A stretch of DNA of 64,000 bases, from positions 1 to 64,000 of the forward strand of contig DHMX01000005.1 in NCBI GenBank assembly GCA_002406015.1, in the 5' to 3' direction. Origin of the DNA: Lachnospiraceae bacterium UBA4631. Lineage in GTDB: Bacteria; Bacillota; Clostridia; Lachnospirales; Lachnospiraceae. The notes beneath the pieces were generated by a model that made no database searches, had not been told where the DNA came from, and saw only the letters and a list, made by a program, of their open reading frames with translations. The number at the start of each line of letters is the position of its first letter. The stretch's first letter is position 1. Below, in pieces: positions 52,644-61,623 of the stretch. A program made the translations under genes and the position numbers.

Positions 52644-53297
52644 ATGAACAAACCTTATATTGAATTTATATATGAATTAATGACCGGACACGAAACCGGA
52701 AAGCCTATATATGTAAATGAAATGAGCATTCGTGTGGCTGATGAATATAATATACCTTTAAAGAAAGCGTCAGGGGCGGTATCTGTTGCCTGTAAACGTA
52801 TCATGGATGGGCATTTGATTCCTGAACTACGGTTTTATCAGAAGGGTATTTATTATCGCATGACTTCAACTCCGTTTGGAGAAACGGGAATAGATAAAGA
52901 ACAACTTATAGAAGATAAGTATCTGAAAAATAATATTGGGTATGAAACCGGATTAGTTGTGCTGCACAGGCTTGGTCTTACCACACAGATTCCTAATGAA
53001 CGCATTCTTGCAACAAACAGAGCCGGAGCGTGTGCAAGAATGGACAAGAAACTGGGGGTTATAATACGTCCACCAAAGGTTGAGGTTAATGCAGAAAACA
53101 AACAATATTTAAAAATTCTGGATATGCTGGATATTCTTGACCATGCTCCTGTGAATGCAGATGACCCATATAATATTATTGGTGAGTATATCGAACAGTT
53201 AGGACTGGAATACGTCAGACTGCTGGCATTTGCCAATAATTATTATAATCGCAACACAGTTATACAGTTAGCCCATGTAGCCGGAGGACGATTATGA
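52644..53297 (+). CDS. DUF6088-family protein (AbiEi antitoxin-like)
   Basis: A 217-residue protein with an N-terminal winged-helix-like region (KKASGAVSVACKRIMDGHLI) and a core with GYETGLVVLHRLGLTTQIPN, characteristic of DUF6088 proteins, which often precede a nucleotidyltransferase toxin. No such toxin follows here. The C-terminus may be frameshifted: immediately after the stop, another frame continues for about 35 codons. It may be an orphan antitoxin. Confidence 0.65.
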   Translation: MNKPYIEFIYELMTGHETGKPIYVNEMSIRVADEYNIPLKKASGAVSVACKRIMDGHLIPELRFYQKGIYYRMTSTPFGETGIDKEQLIEDKYLKNNIGYETGLVVLHRLGLTTQIPNERILATNRAGACARMDKKLGVIIRPPKVEVNAENKQYLKILDMLDILDHAPVNADDPYNIIGEYIEQLGLEYVRLLAFANNYYNRNTVIQLAHVAGGRL

Positions 53298-53399
53298 GAA
53301 TGCATTAAATGCACTAGATAATATCAAGTTGACTTTAAAGAAAAATATCGCACGGAATCATGCACCGGCTCCGGATTCAGAAGCACTGAATATAGAGTA
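53294..53399 (+). pseudogene. Possible frameshifted C-terminal tail
   Basis: A frame opening at the end of the DUF6088 gene encodes YENALNALDNIKLTLKKN and RNHAPAPDSEALNIE before a TAA at 53397-53399. It has no start codon or ribosome site, so it looks like the tail of the upstream gene or of a lost partner. 53400-53535 holds only the rpiB 3' flank. Confidence 0.4.
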
Positions 53400-53535
53400 A
53401 TCTTATTGTAATCCTTCAAATCTAAATGGCAGAATCTAATAAATATTTCCCCTATTGCCCTTTTATTATCTCACTAGGGCAATAAGAGAACACCCATACC
53501 ATTCACAATTTAAAGCTATGCAAGCCTTGAAAATT

Positions 53536-53964
53536 CTAGGATTCTATCATACCGATTCGGCGAATATGCCGCTCATCATTGGAAAATGGAGTTTCCAAAA
53601 ATATATCAACAATCTTCAATGCCAGACCCTGTCCAATCACTCTTGCACCCATTGCCAGCACATTCGCATCATTATGCTCTCTCGTTGCCTGTGCACTAAA
53701 GCAATCATGACATAAGGCAGCCCGGATTCCCGGCACCTTATTGGCAGTAATTGATACTCCGATTCCGGTTCCGCAAATCAGGATTCCCTGTTCGCAGGTG
53801 CCGTCTGCTACAGCCTCTGCCACAGCCTTTGCATAAATGGGATAATCGCAGGATTCTTCACTGTAACAGCCATAATCCTTAAACTCCAAGCCTTTTTCCT
53901 GCAAATGCTTTATAATCTCCTGCTTCAGTCCATATCCTCCATGGTCACAACCGATTGCTATCAT
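53536..53964 (-). CDS. rpiB: Ribose-5-phosphate isomerase B
   Basis: A 142-residue sugar-phosphate isomerase (RpiB/LacB family) in the pentose phosphate pathway. IAIGCDHGGYGLKQEI is the N-terminal signature; CGTGIGVSITANKVPGIRAALC contains the active-site Cys. The start at 53964 has AGGAG 6 bases upstream. It follows tsaC, as in Bacillus (ywlC-ywlF). Confidence 0.93.
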   Translation of the reverse strand: MIAIGCDHGGYGLKQEIIKHLQEKGLEFKDYGCYSEESCDYPIYAKAVAEAVADGTCEQGILICGTGIGVSITANKVPGIRAALCHDCFSAQATREHNDANVLAMGARVIGQGLALKIVDIFLETPFSNDERHIRRIGMIES

Positions 53965-54001
53965 TTTGTTCTCCTCTCTTTCTCTCAAGCATCCATCTTT
54001 C

Positions 54002-55072
54002 CTATACGCTCGGTGCCTGTATCACCCGATGCCCTGCTGCCTTAATCAGCCGGTTCATAATTGCGGTTCCCAGTCCACTTCCGGCAAAGGATTCCGAATA
54101 AATATAGTCTACTCCGCGGGCATCAAATTCCCGCAGGGTACGATACAGATTTGATGAAATCATCAGCTCGTCCGCCTTATCACCGATTACAATTACCTCG
54201 TCTGCTTCGTATGCCATGGCATTATACCGAGTTGCCAATACACCTGCCCGACAACCGGCTGCCTGCCGCTCCTTCACCATACGGTTAATGCACCGAATGA
54301 CCGAATTTGACGATTCGCCTTCCACAATATACATGATTCCCTTTGGTGCATAGTGTGTATATTTCATTCCCGGAGCCTTTGGACGAACATGGACATGATT
54401 TCCTGTAATACCTGGGTCTAATTCTACCGGTCCTATTACATCCTCCAGCATTTCCTGCGTAATATATCCGGGACGGAGAATCGTTGGCGTTGCACTTGTC
54501 ATATCAATAATGGTAGATTCGATTCCGTATCTGCAATCTCCGCCGTCAATAATCATATCTATCTTACCGTTCAGGTCCTCTTCCACATGGGCTGCCATTG
54601 TCGGGCTCGGTCTTCCTGACGTATTGGCACTCGGTGCCGCAATTAAAACTCCCGACCTCCGAATCAATTCGTATGCCACATTATGAGACGGCATCCGAAC
54701 CGCAACCGTATCCAGACCTCCGGTTGTACTGTCCGGAACAATCGACTTCTTATGAAAAATCATAGTCATCGGACCCGGCCAGAATACATCCATCAGCTTA
54801 TAGGCAGCCTCCGGTATATCCGTAGCAATCCGCTGCAGGTCAGCTTCATCTGCGATATGAACAATCAACGGATTATCCGACGGTCTTCCCTTTGCCGCAT
54901 AAATCTTTTCCGATGCTGCCGGATTCAATGCATCTCCTCCCAACCCGTATACGGTCTCGGTTGGAAATGCCACCAAACCACCCTGCTTCAGAATTTCACT
55001 TGCTGTTTCAAGAGCCTCACAAGGCTCATTCTCTGTAATGTCATTTTTTACAGTCGCAATTAACGTATCCAT
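54002..55072 (-). CDS. tsaC: Threonylcarbamoyl-AMP synthase (Sua5/YwlC type)
   Basis: This 356-residue enzyme makes threonylcarbamoyl-AMP for the t6A modification of tRNAs reading ANN codons. N-terminal YrdC domain: FPTETVYGLGGDA, KGRPSDNPLIVHI and SANTSGRPSPT. The C-terminal Sua5 domain has PGMKYTHYAPKG. It is longer than E. coli TsaC because of that domain, as in the YwlC type. It precedes rpiB in the order expected for Firmicutes. Confidence 0.93.
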   Translation of the reverse strand: MDTLIATVKNDITENEPCEALETASEILKQGGLVAFPTETVYGLGGDALNPAASEKIYAAKGRPSDNPLIVHIADEADLQRIATDIPEAAYKLMDVFWPGPMTMIFHKKSIVPDSTTGGLDTVAVRMPSHNVAYELIRRSGVLIAAPSANTSGRPSPTMAAHVEEDLNGKIDMIIDGGDCRYGIESTIIDMTSATPTILRPGYITQEMLEDVIGPVELDPGITGNHVHVRPKAPGMKYTHYAPKGIMYIVEGESSNSVIRCINRMVKERQAAGCRAGVLATRYNAMAYEADEVIVIGDKADELMISSNLYRTLREFDARGVDYIYSESFAGSGLGTAIMNRLIKAAGHRVIQAPSV

Positions 55073-55256
55073 AGTATCTCTCTCTACGCTCCATATATTA
55101 CTTTAATGTCGCTTACACTCCATGTTCTGCCGGAAATTCACTGAATACTTGTTTGTCAAAATCTCCCGCAAAACATTCCGCATATAAGTGCATTAAAATT
55201 ATAACACAAGAATATACTATATCGACAGTTTTTTTATCTTTTTTTGAGGTTATATT

Positions 55257-55952
55257 ATGAAAATCCAATTTCGACATCTGCTTCTGCTCGGTTTCCTTTT
55301 GCTTTTTGCAGTTGTTTTTCTGGTTCAGCCTTCTTTTCTGGATGTATTTCAGCAGACAAGAACCCCAACCGTTATCGTACTGGATGTAGGTCATGGCGGC
55401 TTTGACCCCGGCAAAATCTCATCAGACGGTTTGTTAGAAAAGGATATTAATCTTGCCATTGCTTTACGGCTTAAGGAATATTTAGAAGCACAGGATTGTC
55501 AGGTATATATGACCCGCGATACGGACCGCAGTCTAGCAGACACATCCGAAAGCAATCAAAAACGCTCGGATATGCAGAATCGAATTGCTCTCATAAAGGA
55601 AGTGCAGCCGACTCTGATGATTAGCATTCATCAAAACAGCTTTCCTTCACCAAAGGAGCATGGAGCTCAGACCTTTTACTATTATTCCTCGGATAACAGT
55701 AAACTACTCGCGGAATCCATCCAGTCTGCCCTTATTGAACAGGCAGACCCAGAAAACACCCGCGTCTGCAAATCCAATGATTCTTATTACATTTTAAAAA
55801 ATACAGACTGTCCCGCTGTTATTGTTGAATGCGGCTTTTTGTCGAACCCAACCGAATCGGCACTTTTGAATACAGCTATATATCAGGATAAACTTGCTTA
55901 TGCTATTTCTGTAGGAGCCAGACAATACCTGAATCAGACCGCACAGCCTTAA
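55257..55952 (+). CDS. cwlD: N-acetylmuramoyl-L-alanine amidase (CwlD-like)
   Basis: A 231-residue amidase_3 enzyme with an N-terminal membrane anchor (LLLGFLLLFAVVFLV). Zinc ligands are in VLDVGHGGFDPG, the Glu of DINLAIALRL and MISIHQNSF; the catalytic Glu is in VIVECGFLSNP. Length and sequence match CwlD, which makes muramic lactam in the spore cortex, so it supports an endospore-former or a descendant. The start has GAGG 7 bases upstream. Confidence 0.88.
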   Translation: MKIQFRHLLLLGFLLLFAVVFLVQPSFLDVFQQTRTPTVIVLDVGHGGFDPGKISSDGLLEKDINLAIALRLKEYLEAQDCQVYMTRDTDRSLADTSESNQKRSDMQNRIALIKEVQPTLMISIHQNSFPSPKEHGAQTFYYYSSDNSKLLAESIQSALIEQADPENTRVCKSNDSYYILKNTDCPAVIVECGFLSNPTESALLNTAIYQDKLAYAISVGARQYLNQTAQP

Positions 55953-56668
55953 CTATGCTATCAAACTATCATGACTTGGCAGGAATCGGATTTACAGTCA
56001 TCCAAATTGCAACAATCAATGCCACTGGTAATCGGATTTGCAGCCTTGCAGATATGTCCGTTCTGTTCTGCCTCCGCAAAGCTGCATTTCCAATCATATG
56101 TTATGCTATAAAATATGTTATTTTTTTTCTAAGTTGTTACCTATTATATGTTTATATAGGGGTAATGTGTCATTACAATGCATACCGTAATATTACTGCA
56201 TTTCTTGCAGTATAACTATTACAGTTCTTGTAATGTTCCCTTGCAAATGCCTGTACCTTGCGTTCTTTATCACCTCCGTTATTGGATTTACCAATTCTTC
56301 GGATGTAAGGTGCATAAACTGTGAGACACCATCCGGATAAAATTGTTAAATAACCAGAATTATTTTCATGATTTTGAAAATAGAGACAGACCCTTGAATT
56401 GACATCTTGAAGCCCAAGATAAAAATCCCGCAGAATATCTGAACAGATAGGGATTTTAACAAAAACCTCCTTTCTTGTATTTGGTTATCTCCATGTAATA
56501 ATATAATATATTTTTTGACATTCTTCAATGTTTTTTTTATGATTTTCTAAAAAATTTACAATTTTACCGTATAAATCCTCTTTACATATGCCTATTTTGT
56601 GTTAAACTAAGAATACACCTATGCATAAAGGATTGTATACAGTATTATAACGAAAAGGAGATGATTCG
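55953..56668. other. Intergenic stretch before mecA with a hairpin and a coding-like fragment
   Basis: At 56422-56457 AAAATCCC pairs with GGGATTTT, with an inner TATCTGTTCAGATA palindrome; it could be a terminator or small structured RNA. On the minus strand around 56200-56345 a 50-codon frame (with FMHLTSEELVNPITEVIK) ends at a stop and has no start, probably a gene remnant. An 86-codon plus-strand frame at 55955-56215 has no ribosome site and I reject it. Confidence 0.35.
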
Positions 56669-57460
56669 ATGAAGATTGAAAAATTAAATGAGAATCAAAT
56701 TCGTTGTACTTTGAATAAATCAGATTTAGCAGACCACAATATACGCCTGACAGAACTTGCATATGGTACGGATCGTGCAAAAGCTTTATTTCGAGATATG
56801 ATGCAAAAAGCCTCTGATGATGTAGGCTTTGAAGTAGGCGATATACCTTTGATGATAGAAGCGATTCCGGTTAATCCCGATTGTTTAATCCTGATTATAA
56901 CGAAGGTGGAAGACCCGGAGGAGTTGGATACCCGCTTTTCCAAGTTTACCAAGCCAACCTCTGAGGATTATGATGATTATGAAGACGAGGATGAGGATTC
57001 ACCGGAGGATGAGAATGAATTTACAGATTCTGCCAGCATTTTTGATGTACTTGGCAATATTGTAGATAATCTGGAAGCAGTTCGTAATGCTGCTACCGGA
57101 AAACAGAAGGATGCACCAGCCGAAGTAGCTCCTGTGTCAAATACAAAGGATACAGCAAATGCCTATGATATATACCGAATCTTTGTATTTACCACACTAA
57201 ATCATGTAATTGCCGCAGCCGGTCAGCTTCAGGGAATTTATCATGGAGAGAATACATTATTTAAGAATCCAAAGGATTCCCGCTACTATTTAATTATGAA
57301 TCGTTCCGAGCATAGCTCAGACGAATTTAATCTTATTTGCAATACTTTATGCGAATACGGTTCTAAGATAAAGACTTCTTATGCAATGCCTTATCATATG
57401 GCAGAGCATTTCCAGCCGATTGTTAAGCAGTCCGCATTGCAGACGCTGGGCGAACTGTAA
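56669..57460 (+). CDS. mecA: Adaptor protein MecA
   Basis: A 263-residue adaptor that delivers substrates to the ClpC protease. N-terminal MKIEKLNENQIRCTLNKSDL and C-terminal YRIFVFTTLNHVIAAAGQL match the two MecA domains, which are joined by an acidic linker of Asp/Glu (about residues 95-115). In Bacillus MecA targets ComK and MurAA. The start has AGGAG 8 bases upstream. Confidence 0.9.
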   Translation: MKIEKLNENQIRCTLNKSDLADHNIRLTELAYGTDRAKALFRDMMQKASDDVGFEVGDIPLMIEAIPVNPDCLILIITKVEDPEELDTRFSKFTKPTSEDYDDYEDEDEDSPEDENEFTDSASIFDVLGNIVDNLEAVRNAATGKQKDAPAEVAPVSNTKDTANAYDIYRIFVFTTLNHVIAAAGQLQGIYHGENTLFKNPKDSRYYLIMNRSEHSSDEFNLICNTLCEYGSKIKTSYAMPYHMAEHFQPIVKQSALQTLGEL

Positions 57461-57484
57461 GAACTGTAGATTAGGTATAAAATG

Positions 57485-57514
57485 GACCTGACATAATGTC
57501 AGGTCTATTTTTTT
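57485..57514 (+). terminator. Terminator after mecA
   Basis: GACCTGACAT pairs with ATGTCAGGTC, followed by TATTTTTTT. Confidence 0.9.
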
Positions 57515-57602
57515 ACCGAATTATATTTTTATTACATATAAAATATATGCTTTATTAATGTCTTATTATAGATACCTTCTTGACATTTTATCATCAATAA
57601 TC

Positions 57603-59597
57603 TTACTTCACATTTTCCAATGTATTCTTAACTGCTGCCACCACCGCATCGGTTGTAATTCCAAAATGTTCAAACAACAGACCGCCCGGTGCGGAAGCTC
57701 CGAAGCCCTTCATGGAAACAACCTCTCCATCCAGACCTACATATTTGCCCCATCCGAAATCTGACAATGCTTCTACTGCAACTCTTGCACGCACAGACTT
57801 TGGTAATACCTGCTGCTTATACTCACCTGACTGCTGTTCAAATACATCCATAGACGGCATACTGACAACCCGGACATCAATTCCTTCCTTTGCCAGACAC
57901 TCTTTTGCCGCAACACCTAACTGCACCTCGGAACCGGTTGCCAGAATGATTGCATCCGGAACTTCCTTTTCCGAATCCTGCAATACATACGCACCCTTTA
58001 ACGCATCCCGGCTGGAACCGGATAACTGCGGTAAATTCTGTCTTGATAATACCAACGCTGTCGGTGTATGCTCAGAAGTTACTGCATAATACCATGCTGC
58101 TGCCGTTTCCGTTGCATCCGCCGGACGATAAACCGTAAAATTCGGCATTGCCCGCAGCATTGCCAACTGTTCAATCGGCTCATGGGTCGGTCCGTCCTCT
58201 CCGACACCGATGCTGTCATGGGTCAATACATAGGTCAACGGAAGTCCCATTAAGGCAGACAGTCTTGCCATCGGCTTCACATAATCACTGAATACAAAGA
58301 AGGTGGATACAAATGGTCTTAAACCGCCATGCAGAGCAATACCGTTTCCGATTGCTGCCATTGCTATCTCTCGGATTCCAAAATGAATATTTTTTCCTGT
58401 CGGCTGCTCCTTTGAATAATCCCCCATATCCTTCATATAGGTCTTGGTTGACGGTGCTAAATCGGCTGCTCCGCCAAAGAAATTCGGGATATTCTCCTGC
58501 ATAATATTAATCAGCTTTCCGGACAGATTTCTGGTTGCCTCTGCCTTCTCCGGTACTGCCCAGAACTTCTCATTGTCTAACAGCTTCTCGCCTGCCTTTT
58601 CATCATGATACTGTTCCCAGAGCTGCTTCATTTCCGGATATTTCTGTGCATACTCGTCAAACATTTTCTGCCATGCTTCCTGTGTCTTTGCATTCTTCTG
58701 TGCAATTGCGTGGCAGTTATCATATACATCCTGCGGAATGGTAAAGCTTTCTGCCAGCTCCCATCCCAGATTTTCCCGCAGAGCTGCTACATTTTCAACG
58801 CCCAGCGGTTCTCCGTGTGCAGATGCCGTTCCTTCCTTTGCCGGGCATCCGAAACCGATTTTGGTCTTTACCTCAATCATGGTCGGACGGGTGGTATCTG
58901 CCTTTGCTTCCTCGATTGCCTTGCCGATTGCTTCCAAGTCATTTCCGTCCTCTACTAACAAGGTCTGGAAACCAAATGACTGAAACCGCTTCTGCACATC
59001 CTCACGGAAAGCAATATTGGTATCACCTTCAATGGAAATATTATTAGAATCGTACAGTACGATTAATTTACCCAAGCCCAGAGAGCCTGCCAACGAAAAG
59101 GCTTCGTAAGAAATGCCCTCCATCATACAGCCATCACCGCCTAATACATAGGTATAATGGTCCACTACCTTATAGCCGTCCTTGTTAAAGGTTGCTGCCA
59201 GATGGTTTTCAGCCATTGCCATACCAACTGCCATTGCCATACCTGCACCCAGCGGTCCGGTCGTTGCCTCTACTCCTATTGTATGTCCATATTCCGGATG
59301 ACCGGGCGTTAATGAACCCAGCTGCCGGAAATTCTTCATATCCTCTATTGTTAAACCATATCCAAACAGATGCAATAACGAATACAGCATTGCAGAACCA
59401 TGTCCGCCGGACAGGATAAACCGGTCTCTGTTTTCCCACTTCGGGTCTGCCGGATTATGATTCATATGGTTTGCCCATAATTCATACGCCATTGCCGCAG
59501 AGCCTAATGGAAGCCCCGGATGTCCTGAATTTGCTTTCTGAATGGCATCTGCAGAAAGTACACGTATTGCATTTACTGTTTTTCTATCAATGTTCAT
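57603..59597 (-). CDS. tkt: Transketolase
   Basis: A 664-residue thiamine-diphosphate enzyme of the pentose phosphate pathway. The ThDP motif is GDGCMMEGISYEAF with the closing SNNISIEGDT; LPGHPEYGHT and THDSIGVGEDGPTHEPIE are conserved. It exchanges two-carbon units between ketose and aldose phosphates, working with RpiB nearby. Full length. The start is 10 bases after GGAGG. Confidence 0.95.
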   Translation of the reverse strand: MNIDRKTVNAIRVLSADAIQKANSGHPGLPLGSAAMAYELWANHMNHNPADPKWENRDRFILSGGHGSAMLYSLLHLFGYGLTIEDMKNFRQLGSLTPGHPEYGHTIGVEATTGPLGAGMAMAVGMAMAENHLAATFNKDGYKVVDHYTYVLGGDGCMMEGISYEAFSLAGSLGLGKLIVLYDSNNISIEGDTNIAFREDVQKRFQSFGFQTLLVEDGNDLEAIGKAIEEAKADTTRPTMIEVKTKIGFGCPAKEGTASAHGEPLGVENVAALRENLGWELAESFTIPQDVYDNCHAIAQKNAKTQEAWQKMFDEYAQKYPEMKQLWEQYHDEKAGEKLLDNEKFWAVPEKAEATRNLSGKLINIMQENIPNFFGGAADLAPSTKTYMKDMGDYSKEQPTGKNIHFGIREIAMAAIGNGIALHGGLRPFVSTFFVFSDYVKPMARLSALMGLPLTYVLTHDSIGVGEDGPTHEPIEQLAMLRAMPNFTVYRPADATETAAAWYYAVTSEHTPTALVLSRQNLPQLSGSSRDALKGAYVLQDSEKEVPDAIILATGSEVQLGVAAKECLAKEGIDVRVVSMPSMDVFEQQSGEYKQQVLPKSVRARVAVEALSDFGWGKYVGLDGEVVSMKGFGASAPGGLLFEHFGITTDAVVAAVKNTLENVK

Positions 59598-59677
59598 AGC
59601 AAGGTATCCTCCTTATATTCTGTACGCACTATACCAATTTGTAATTGTAGCATCAAACATGGAATATCGCAAGTAAA

Positions 59678-59706
59678 AAGAACCGGATATAACCTATCCG
59701 ATTCTT
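59678..59706 (-). terminator. Terminator after the small membrane protein gene
   Basis: AAGAA-CGGATA pairs with TATCCG-TTCTT; on the minus strand TTCTTTTTAC follows. Confidence 0.7.
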
Positions 59707-59739
59707 GTATTTCTTACCATTTATCCAATTATGCAAACC

Positions 59740-60039
59740 CTATATAACTCCGAAGTAACCCAATGCCGCAAATACAGCAATTCCAATCAGTATAATCACC
59801 AGTATCATTACCAGAATCTTTCCAAGCTTGGACTCACTCTTACTCGGATGTGCCTTTTCGTAATTATACTCTGTGTTATACACATTTGGCGTAATGCTGC
59901 CATTCAATGTACCTGTCTCTCCGGTTCGTTTTGAATACAAAACACCTGTGCTTCCAATGTCGTCCGGATCCACACCCTTCAGGACGGAAGTACTACCTTT
60001 TGCCAGATTGAATCCTCCTTCAGTTTGATTATCTCCCAT
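59740..60039 (-). CDS. Small membrane protein with Gly/Ser/Thr-rich N-terminus
   Basis: A 99-residue protein with a low-complexity polar N-terminal part and one C-terminal membrane helix (ILVMILVIILIGIAVFAAL, residues 75-93). Tail-anchored topology is likely. GGAGG lies 7 bases upstream. I do not recognise the family. Confidence 0.6.
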   Translation of the reverse strand: MGDNQTEGGFNLAKGSTSVLKGVDPDDIGSTGVLYSKRTGETGTLNGSITPNVYNTEYNYEKAHPSKSESKLGKILVMILVIILIGIAVFAALGYFGVI

Positions 60040-60196
60040 TGCAACTCCTCCTTACCCATAAACGGCAAAAACACACGTTCTTAACAAAGCCTTCTATTGG
60101 GCTTATTTTACCATATTTTAATTAGAAACTCAATCTATTTACACATTTCAAAACTGGTTAGATTGCACAAAATAAACTGGTAAAATTGCTTATATC

Positions 60197-60412
60197 TTAT
60201 GCCTGTTCCTTCTTAGCCAGATATTCGTTAATCTCTGAAATAACCTCATCCACATTCATGCCATGAACCATGCATGCTTCCTCCAATGCTTCACCCTGAG
60301 ATGCCGGGCATCCGATACAATGCATACCTGCTGCCATCAAAATTGCCGCATTTCCCGGGTCAATTGCTAAAATATCTGAAATAATCATATCTCTTGTTAC
60401 TACCTGTGCCAT
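60197..60412 (-). CDS. DUF1858 domain protein
   Basis: A 71-residue protein: MHCIGCPASQGEALEEAC holds a Cys-x2-Cys pattern plus a distal Cys, and DMIISDILAIDPGNAAILMAAG is the DUF1858 core. Related proteins are associated with hybrid-cluster or redox proteins. GGAGG lies 8 bases upstream. Confidence 0.75.
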   Translation of the reverse strand: MAQVVTRDMIISDILAIDPGNAAILMAAGMHCIGCPASQGEALEEACMVHGMNVDEVISEINEYLAKKEQA

Positions 60413-60512
60413 AATAACTGCCTCCTTAATTCTTATCTGCTTCTAAGCATTGTTGATTCTTCTTTACTATAATATACCTGCTGCGGTAACGCAAGGGTCT
60501 AATTCCCTATCT

Positions 60513-61289
60513 TCATTTGTTTCGGAAGTTTCCGACCACAAAATCCTTCATGACTGCCAGACACTCCCTGGTGTAATTGGTCGGCACCAGCCACCACACA
60601 GATTTGGCAGAATTGCCGCTTATATGCTCGTAGCCACAGCTCTTTGCCAACTGCATTGCCCGGAACAAATGAAAATCGGTTGTCGTAATAACCACCTCAG
60701 AATTTTTAACGTCCAGATAGTTTGCGGAATATGTGAGATTCTCCTTCGTATTTCTGGATGCATCCTCGACTATAATCCGCTCCGGGTCTATTCCCATTTC
60801 CACTAATTGCTCGTATATGCACTGTGCTTCCGAGATTTCTTCATCCGAACCCTGTCCACCGCTTGCAATTACCATTGTGTCCGGATTTTGCTTCAAATAT
60901 TCCGCTCCCGCCTGAATCCGGTATCGTAAAATCAGCGACGGCTGTGTTCCGTTTACCTTTGCTCCGAGAATAATCAGATAATCCGCTCCCTGTGGCGGAA
61001 GCTGTTTTCCGTAATGTATAATCAGTCCTTCTATTATAATGAATAAAATGCAACTGATTCCGACCAGAATTTCCACCAGTATGACCACCCATTTCGGCGG
61101 CCTTGTTCCCTTCTTTACATAGTGCCGGACTGCCAGAATCAGTCCCACACACAGCAATGCCAACCCCAGCCAGACATAATTATAGGTCGGAATCCGCCCC
61201 AAGCGTATCCACAGGAACAGAAAATATATGAGATTTATGCCCCCCAGTATCCCCAGAAGTATCACCCAGAATCTATATACCTTGTTCAT
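60513..61289 (-). CDS. YdcF/SanA-family membrane protein
   Basis: A 258-residue protein with two or three N-terminal helices (VILLGILGGINLIYFLFLW, LALLCVGLILAV and ILVGISCILFIII) and a DUF218 domain: LIILGAKVNGTQPS, IASGGQGSDEEISEAQ, VEDASRNTKENLTYS and FHLFRAMQLAKSCG. Family members affect envelope barrier or undecaprenyl metabolism; exact role is not known. The start at 61289 has GGAGG 8 bases upstream. Confidence 0.85.
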   Translation of the reverse strand: MNKVYRFWVILLGILGGINLIYFLFLWIRLGRIPTYNYVWLGLALLCVGLILAVRHYVKKGTRPPKWVVILVEILVGISCILFIIIEGLIIHYGKQLPPQGADYLIILGAKVNGTQPSLILRYRIQAGAEYLKQNPDTMVIASGGQGSDEEISEAQCIYEQLVEMGIDPERIIVEDASRNTKENLTYSANYLDVKNSEVVITTTDFHLFRAMQLAKSCGYEHISGNSAKSVWWLVPTNYTRECLAVMKDFVVGNFRNK

Positions 61290-61524
61290 ACTAACTTCCT
61301 CCTTGGTCTTTATCTTAACGTGTCTTTTAAAATTGGAAAAGACCATTTTTTATTTCTTAAAAAATTTTTCATTTTTCTACATCTTGTGGCATGAATTTTT
61401 CCTCACCACAACCTGTATACACGCATTGACTGACAATTTCTGAATTTCGCTTCCGTTCGCGTTTTATAAGGCTTTTTCCCCCATAATGTACTGAAAAAAG
61501 TACACGGTTTCTCCCCAAAATCAA

Positions 61525-61553
61525 TTGACGTGTATACAATATGCATTTATAAT
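61525..61553 (+). promoter_or_regulatory. Promoter of the pyruvate formate-lyase operon
   Basis: TTGACG (61525) and TATAAT (61548) are 17 bases apart, close to the ideal sigma-A form. GTATACA occurs near the -35 spacer and again at about 61415, and could be a regulator site. GGAGG precedes the start codon at 61624. Nothing else is seen in 61290-61524. Confidence 0.75.
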
Positions 61554-61623
61554 AAGACCATAGAAATCGAAGGGGTTTACTCTTTCATTTATACTATTAA
61601 TATTTTTAAGGAGGAATTACAAA

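Noticed and set aside
55955..56215. 86-codon plus-strand ORF after cwlD
   Set aside because: No ribosome site, no recognisable motif and AT-rich low-complexity translation.
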